Positions 61,813 through 64,000 of a stretch of DNA of 64,000 nt are shown in pieces. Source of the stretch: Mycobacterium hubeiense (GTDB taxonomy: Bacteria > Actinomycetota > Actinomycetes > Mycobacteriales > Mycobacteriaceae); NCBI RefSeq assembly GCF_002838065.1, contig NZ_PIZU01000011.1:42961-106960 (forward strand), in the 5' to 3' direction. The notes beneath the pieces are model-generated. The model saw only the letters and a list, made by a program, of their open reading frames with translations. It was not told the DNA's origin and ran no database searches. A program made the translations under genes and the position numbers. Position 1 is the first letter of the stretch. Each line of letters starts with the position of its first letter.

Positions 61813-62840
61813 CCGAAGAACTCTGCGGCGTCCTCGTAGCGGCTCTGGGGCACCAACTTGAGCTGACGCGTCGCATCCGCCAACGACACCCGTCCGATGT
61901 CTTGCCCGCGAAGCGAGACCATCATGCCGAATTCGGCTGCGTGGGCGGCGTCGGCGGCGTTCACCCCGAAGCGCGTGGCCAGCACTCGGTCATACGCCGT
62001 CGGTGTGCCGCCGCGTTGGACGTGCCCGAGCACGGTGACCCGAACGTCTTTGTTGATGCGCTTTTCCACTTCGACCGCGAGCTGCTGGGCGACGCCGGTG
62101 AAGCGTTCGTGACCGAACTCGTCGATGCCGCCCTGACGCAATTGCATGGTGCCCTCGGCGGGTTTGGCGCCTTCGGCCACCACGCAGATGAAATGCGAAT
62201 CGCCGCGTACGAAGCGGCCCTTGACCAGTCGGCACACCTCTTCGACGTCGAACGGGAACTCCGGGATCAACGTCATATGCGCGCCGGAGGCGAGGCCGGC
62301 GTTCAAGGCGATCCAGCCCGCGTGACGGCCCATCACCTCGACGAGCATCACCCGTTGATGCGACTCGGCGGTGCTGTGCAACCGGTCGATCGCCTCGGTG
62401 GCCACGGTCAGCGCGGTGTCGTGGCCGAATGTCACGTCGGTGCAGTCGATGTCGTTGTCGATGGTTTTGGGCACCCCGACCACCGGCACGTTCTCTTCGG
62501 AGAGCCAGTGCGCGGCGGTCAGCGTGCCCTCGCCGCCGATCGGGATCAGCACGTCGATGCCGTTGTCGTCGAGGGTCTGCTTGATCTGGTCGAGGCCGGC
62601 CCGCAGCTTCTCCGGATGCACGCGCGCGGTGCCCAGCATGGTGCCGCCCTTGGCCAGCAGCCGATCGTTACGGTCGTCGTTCTTCAGCTGGATGCGGCGG
62701 TTCTCCAGCAGTCCGCGCCAGCCGTCCTGGAAGCCGACGACCGACGAGCCGTACCGCACATCGCAGGTGCGGACTATCGCCCGGATCACCGCGTTCAACC
62801 CTGGACAGTCGCCACCGCCGGTGAGGATTCCGATGCGCAT
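61809..62840 (-). CDS. pfkA: ATP-dependent 6-phosphofructokinase
   Basis: PfkA commits glycolysis by phosphorylating fructose-6-phosphate. The 343-aa protein begins [20 protein letters not shown] and carries [15 protein letters not shown], the catalytic [19 protein letters not shown] and [19 protein letters not shown]. Only the ATP (not PPi) type carries Gly in that position; here the sequence GGEGT follows the ATP group. Its stop overlaps that of the convergent SDR. Confidence 0.95.
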   Translation of the reverse strand: MRIGILTGGGDCPGLNAVIRAIVRTCDVRYGSSVVGFQDGWRGLLENRRIQLKNDDRNDRLLAKGGTMLGTARVHPEKLRAGLDQIKQTLDDNGIDVLIPIGGEGTLTAAHWLSEENVPVVGVPKTIDNDIDCTDVTFGHDTALTVATEAIDRLHSTAESHQRVMLVEVMGRHAGWIALNAGLASGAHMTLIPEFPFDVEEVCRLVKGRFVRGDSHFICVVAEGAKPAEGTMQLRQGGIDEFGHERFTGVAQQLAVEVEKRINKDVRVTVLGHVQRGGTPTAYDRVLATRFGVNAADAAHAAEFGMMVSLRGQDIGRVSLADATRQLKLVPQSRYEDAAEFFG

Positions 62841-62965
62841 AGCTCCATCTTGCCCGCTGGGCCTGCCCCTCGCCGAGCGTACGGTTCATTCCTTGTGCTC
62901 GACGTTTGTGTCAATCAACCGAACCGCTACAGCCGGCGAAAGAACCAGGAACCGGCACTGCCCGG

Positions 62966-63315
62966 GACCCTGAGCTAGTGGCACTGGACGAGGTCATCGC
63001 TCAGATCAACGACCTGTTCTCCGGCGAGCATCCCGACTCCAGCGTTGGCCACGGACAAGCGTGCGCAACGTGGTCACGCATATCAAGGACCGGCTGCAAG
63101 AGAGTGAGACCCTGCAGCAGCAGGCTCAGAACAACTCGCTCACACAGTTTTCCGCTAGCCCGGACCTGCATAGCGAGTTCAAAGGCGCGGTGATCGGAGC
63201 TATGGAGTCGCATACCGATCTGGGCGCGCAGATACTCAATAACTCCGAGCTATCCCAGAAGCTCATGGGGGAACTCGTTCCGATCACCTACGAGGCCTTG
63301 AAGGCATCGGCCTGA
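62966..63315 (+). pseudogene. Truncated, frameshifted fragment, probably type I restriction subunit R C-terminus
   Basis: Two adjacent frames together read ALDEVIAQINDLFSGEHPDS and then VRNVVTHIKDRLQESETLQQ, QAQNNSLTQFSASPDLHSEF, ending LMGELVPITYEALKASA. The style matches the C-terminal end of HsdR (type I restriction subunit). A frame change occurs near 63045-63060, and nothing of the helicase or nuclease part is present. It is a remnant unless fused differently in relatives. The identification is from memory, not a search. Confidence 0.5.
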
Positions 63316-63330
63316 TCGGCGGTTGGATGT

Positions 63331-63753
63331 TCAAGCCTTCTGTTCTAGCTCCTGAACCAGGTCTTCGGGGAAACCCGCAATCATTCGGGCCAGTTCTAGC
63401 GGCGTGTTGTTTCCCTCCCCCCTGGTCGGATCTGCACCGCGATCGAGGAGGAGGCGGATCATCGATCCATCCGGGCAGGACCGCCGCCGTTCCATGGTGG
63501 CGACCCATAGTGGCGTATTGCCCCAGACGTTGATCGGATCGACTTCGACGCCAGCATCCAAGAGCGCCTTGGCAAATTCGACATTGCCCAGGTCCGCGGC
63601 GATGTGCAGGGGCGTCATGCCTTCTGGGCCGGGCGCGTTGATGTCATTGCCAGCGGCAAGCTCTCCGCTGAATGTTGATACATCGTTGTCCATGACCGCC
63701 CGATGAATCGGCTTGAGCGGATCAATCTTAGGCGGCCTGCCGCTGCGCGCCAC
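63331..63753 (-). CDS. Ankyrin-repeat protein, copy 1
   Basis: The 140-aa protein contains about three ankyrin repeats: PLKPIHRAVMDNDVSTFSGE, GMTPLHIAADLGNVEFAKAL and NTPLWVATMERR with MIRLLLDRGADPTRGEGNNT and PLELARMIAGFP at the end. There is no signal or enzymatic domain. It starts with ATG at 63753 just after the stop of the next copy. Ankyrin proteins of this size in bacteria are often immunity or inhibitor proteins, which is inference here. Confidence 0.83.
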   Translation of the reverse strand: MARSGRPPKIDPLKPIHRAVMDNDVSTFSGELAAGNDINAPGPEGMTPLHIAADLGNVEFAKALLDAGVEVDPINVWGNTPLWVATMERRRSCPDGSMIRLLLDRGADPTRGEGNNTPLELARMIAGFPEDLVQELEQKA

Positions 63754-63756
63754 GAT

Positions 63757-64000
63757 CTACCTGTCATTCGCCGTTTGTTCTAGCTTCTTAATCAGGTCCT
63801 CTGGGAAATCCGCAATCATTCGAGCCAGTTCTAGCGGCGTGTTGTTTCCCTCACCCCTATTCGGGTCCGCACCGTGGTCGAGCAGGAGGCGGATCATCGA
63901 TCCATCCGGACTCGTTAAATGTTGCTCCATGACAGCTACCCACAGTGGGGTGTTCCCCCAGACGTTCACGGGGTCGATGTCTACGCCGCGATCCAACAGC
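63757..64000 (-). CDS. Ankyrin-repeat protein, copy 2 (5' end outside the window)
   Basis: The 3' part (about 80 codons) is nearly identical to copy 1: VNVWGNTPLWVAVMEQHLTS, MIRLLLDHGADPNRGEGNNT, PLELARMIADFPEDLIKKLE. The frame is open through the window edge, so the start is not visible. Copy 1 begins three bases downstream. The DNA is also strongly similar, which means a recent tandem duplication or gene conversion. Confidence 0.8.
   Translation of the reverse strand, partial: LLDRGVDIDPVNVWGNTPLWVAVMEQHLTSPDGSMIRLLLDHGADPNRGEGNNTPLELARMIADFPEDLIKKLEQTANDR

Overview
The window is high-GC actinobacterial chromosome from a mycobacterium, most likely a rapidly growing Mycobacterium/Mycolicibacterium. 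Markers are sepIVA, fbiD (coenzyme F420), a hupB with a long Lys/Ala tail, lppZ, a two-domain mutT1, GTG starts and many 4-base stop/start overlaps. From memory, the gene order follows M. tuberculosis Rv2921c-Rv2927c and then Rv2965c-Rv3010c, with insertions at several joints. No database search was run, so synteny statements are recall.

Layout. 1-200 is a non-coding control region with GlnR-type boxes, probably for an amtB operon to the left. 201-9378 (minus) is ftsY-smc-acyP-osmC-like and mutM-rnc-yceD-sepIVA, with one plus-strand membrane protein between. 9537-12771 is accessory: a hemerythrin, a three-gene operon that looks like a type VII secretion substrate set (EspC-like protein, 495-aa WEG protein with an unknown C-terminal domain, lipoprotein), and a possible 47-aa membrane peptide. 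12873-26126 holds coaD-rsmD-pyc-VKOR-DsbA-lipN, two tandem aldo-keto reductases, an HNH-type protein, recG and a DAK2 protein. 26341-36713 holds rpmB, ung, thiL, a short Lrp-like protein, DUF3515, ddlA, a Cys/Met PLP enzyme, gpsA, fbiD, ppk1 and mutT1. 36771-52944 is rich in branched-chain amino acid and serine genes (leuD, leuC, an IclR regulator, leuB, serA, ilvC, ilvN, ilvB), plus hupB, tRNA-Glu, tRNA-Gln and gltX. 53040-62840 holds a PH protein, DoxX, lppZ, an IS30-family element, gatB, two regulator-controlled clusters and pfkA. 62966-64000 is a second accessory patch: a broken restriction-subunit-like fragment and two tandem ankyrin genes.

Functional links. leuCD-leuB and ilvBNC make leucine, valine and isoleucine. 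ilvB is preceded by a complete attenuator: a promoter almost touching a 23-codon Leu/Val/Ile-rich leader, a 16-bp antiterminator and an intrinsic terminator. leuC and the IclR gene share an inverted repeat. tRNA-Glu, tRNA-Gln, gltX and gatB belong to the indirect route to Gln-tRNA. VKOR and DsbA form an extracytoplasmic disulfide pair.

The less ordinary features are the type VII-like operon, a TetR protein with two DNA-binding domains facing a 41-bp nested palindrome, divergent genes whose ATGs overlap in CATG, non-canonical starts for rsmD (CTG) and the DUF3515 gene (ATA), a three-fold 16-bp repeat beside a MarR gene, and a MIRU-like spacer between serA and leuB.
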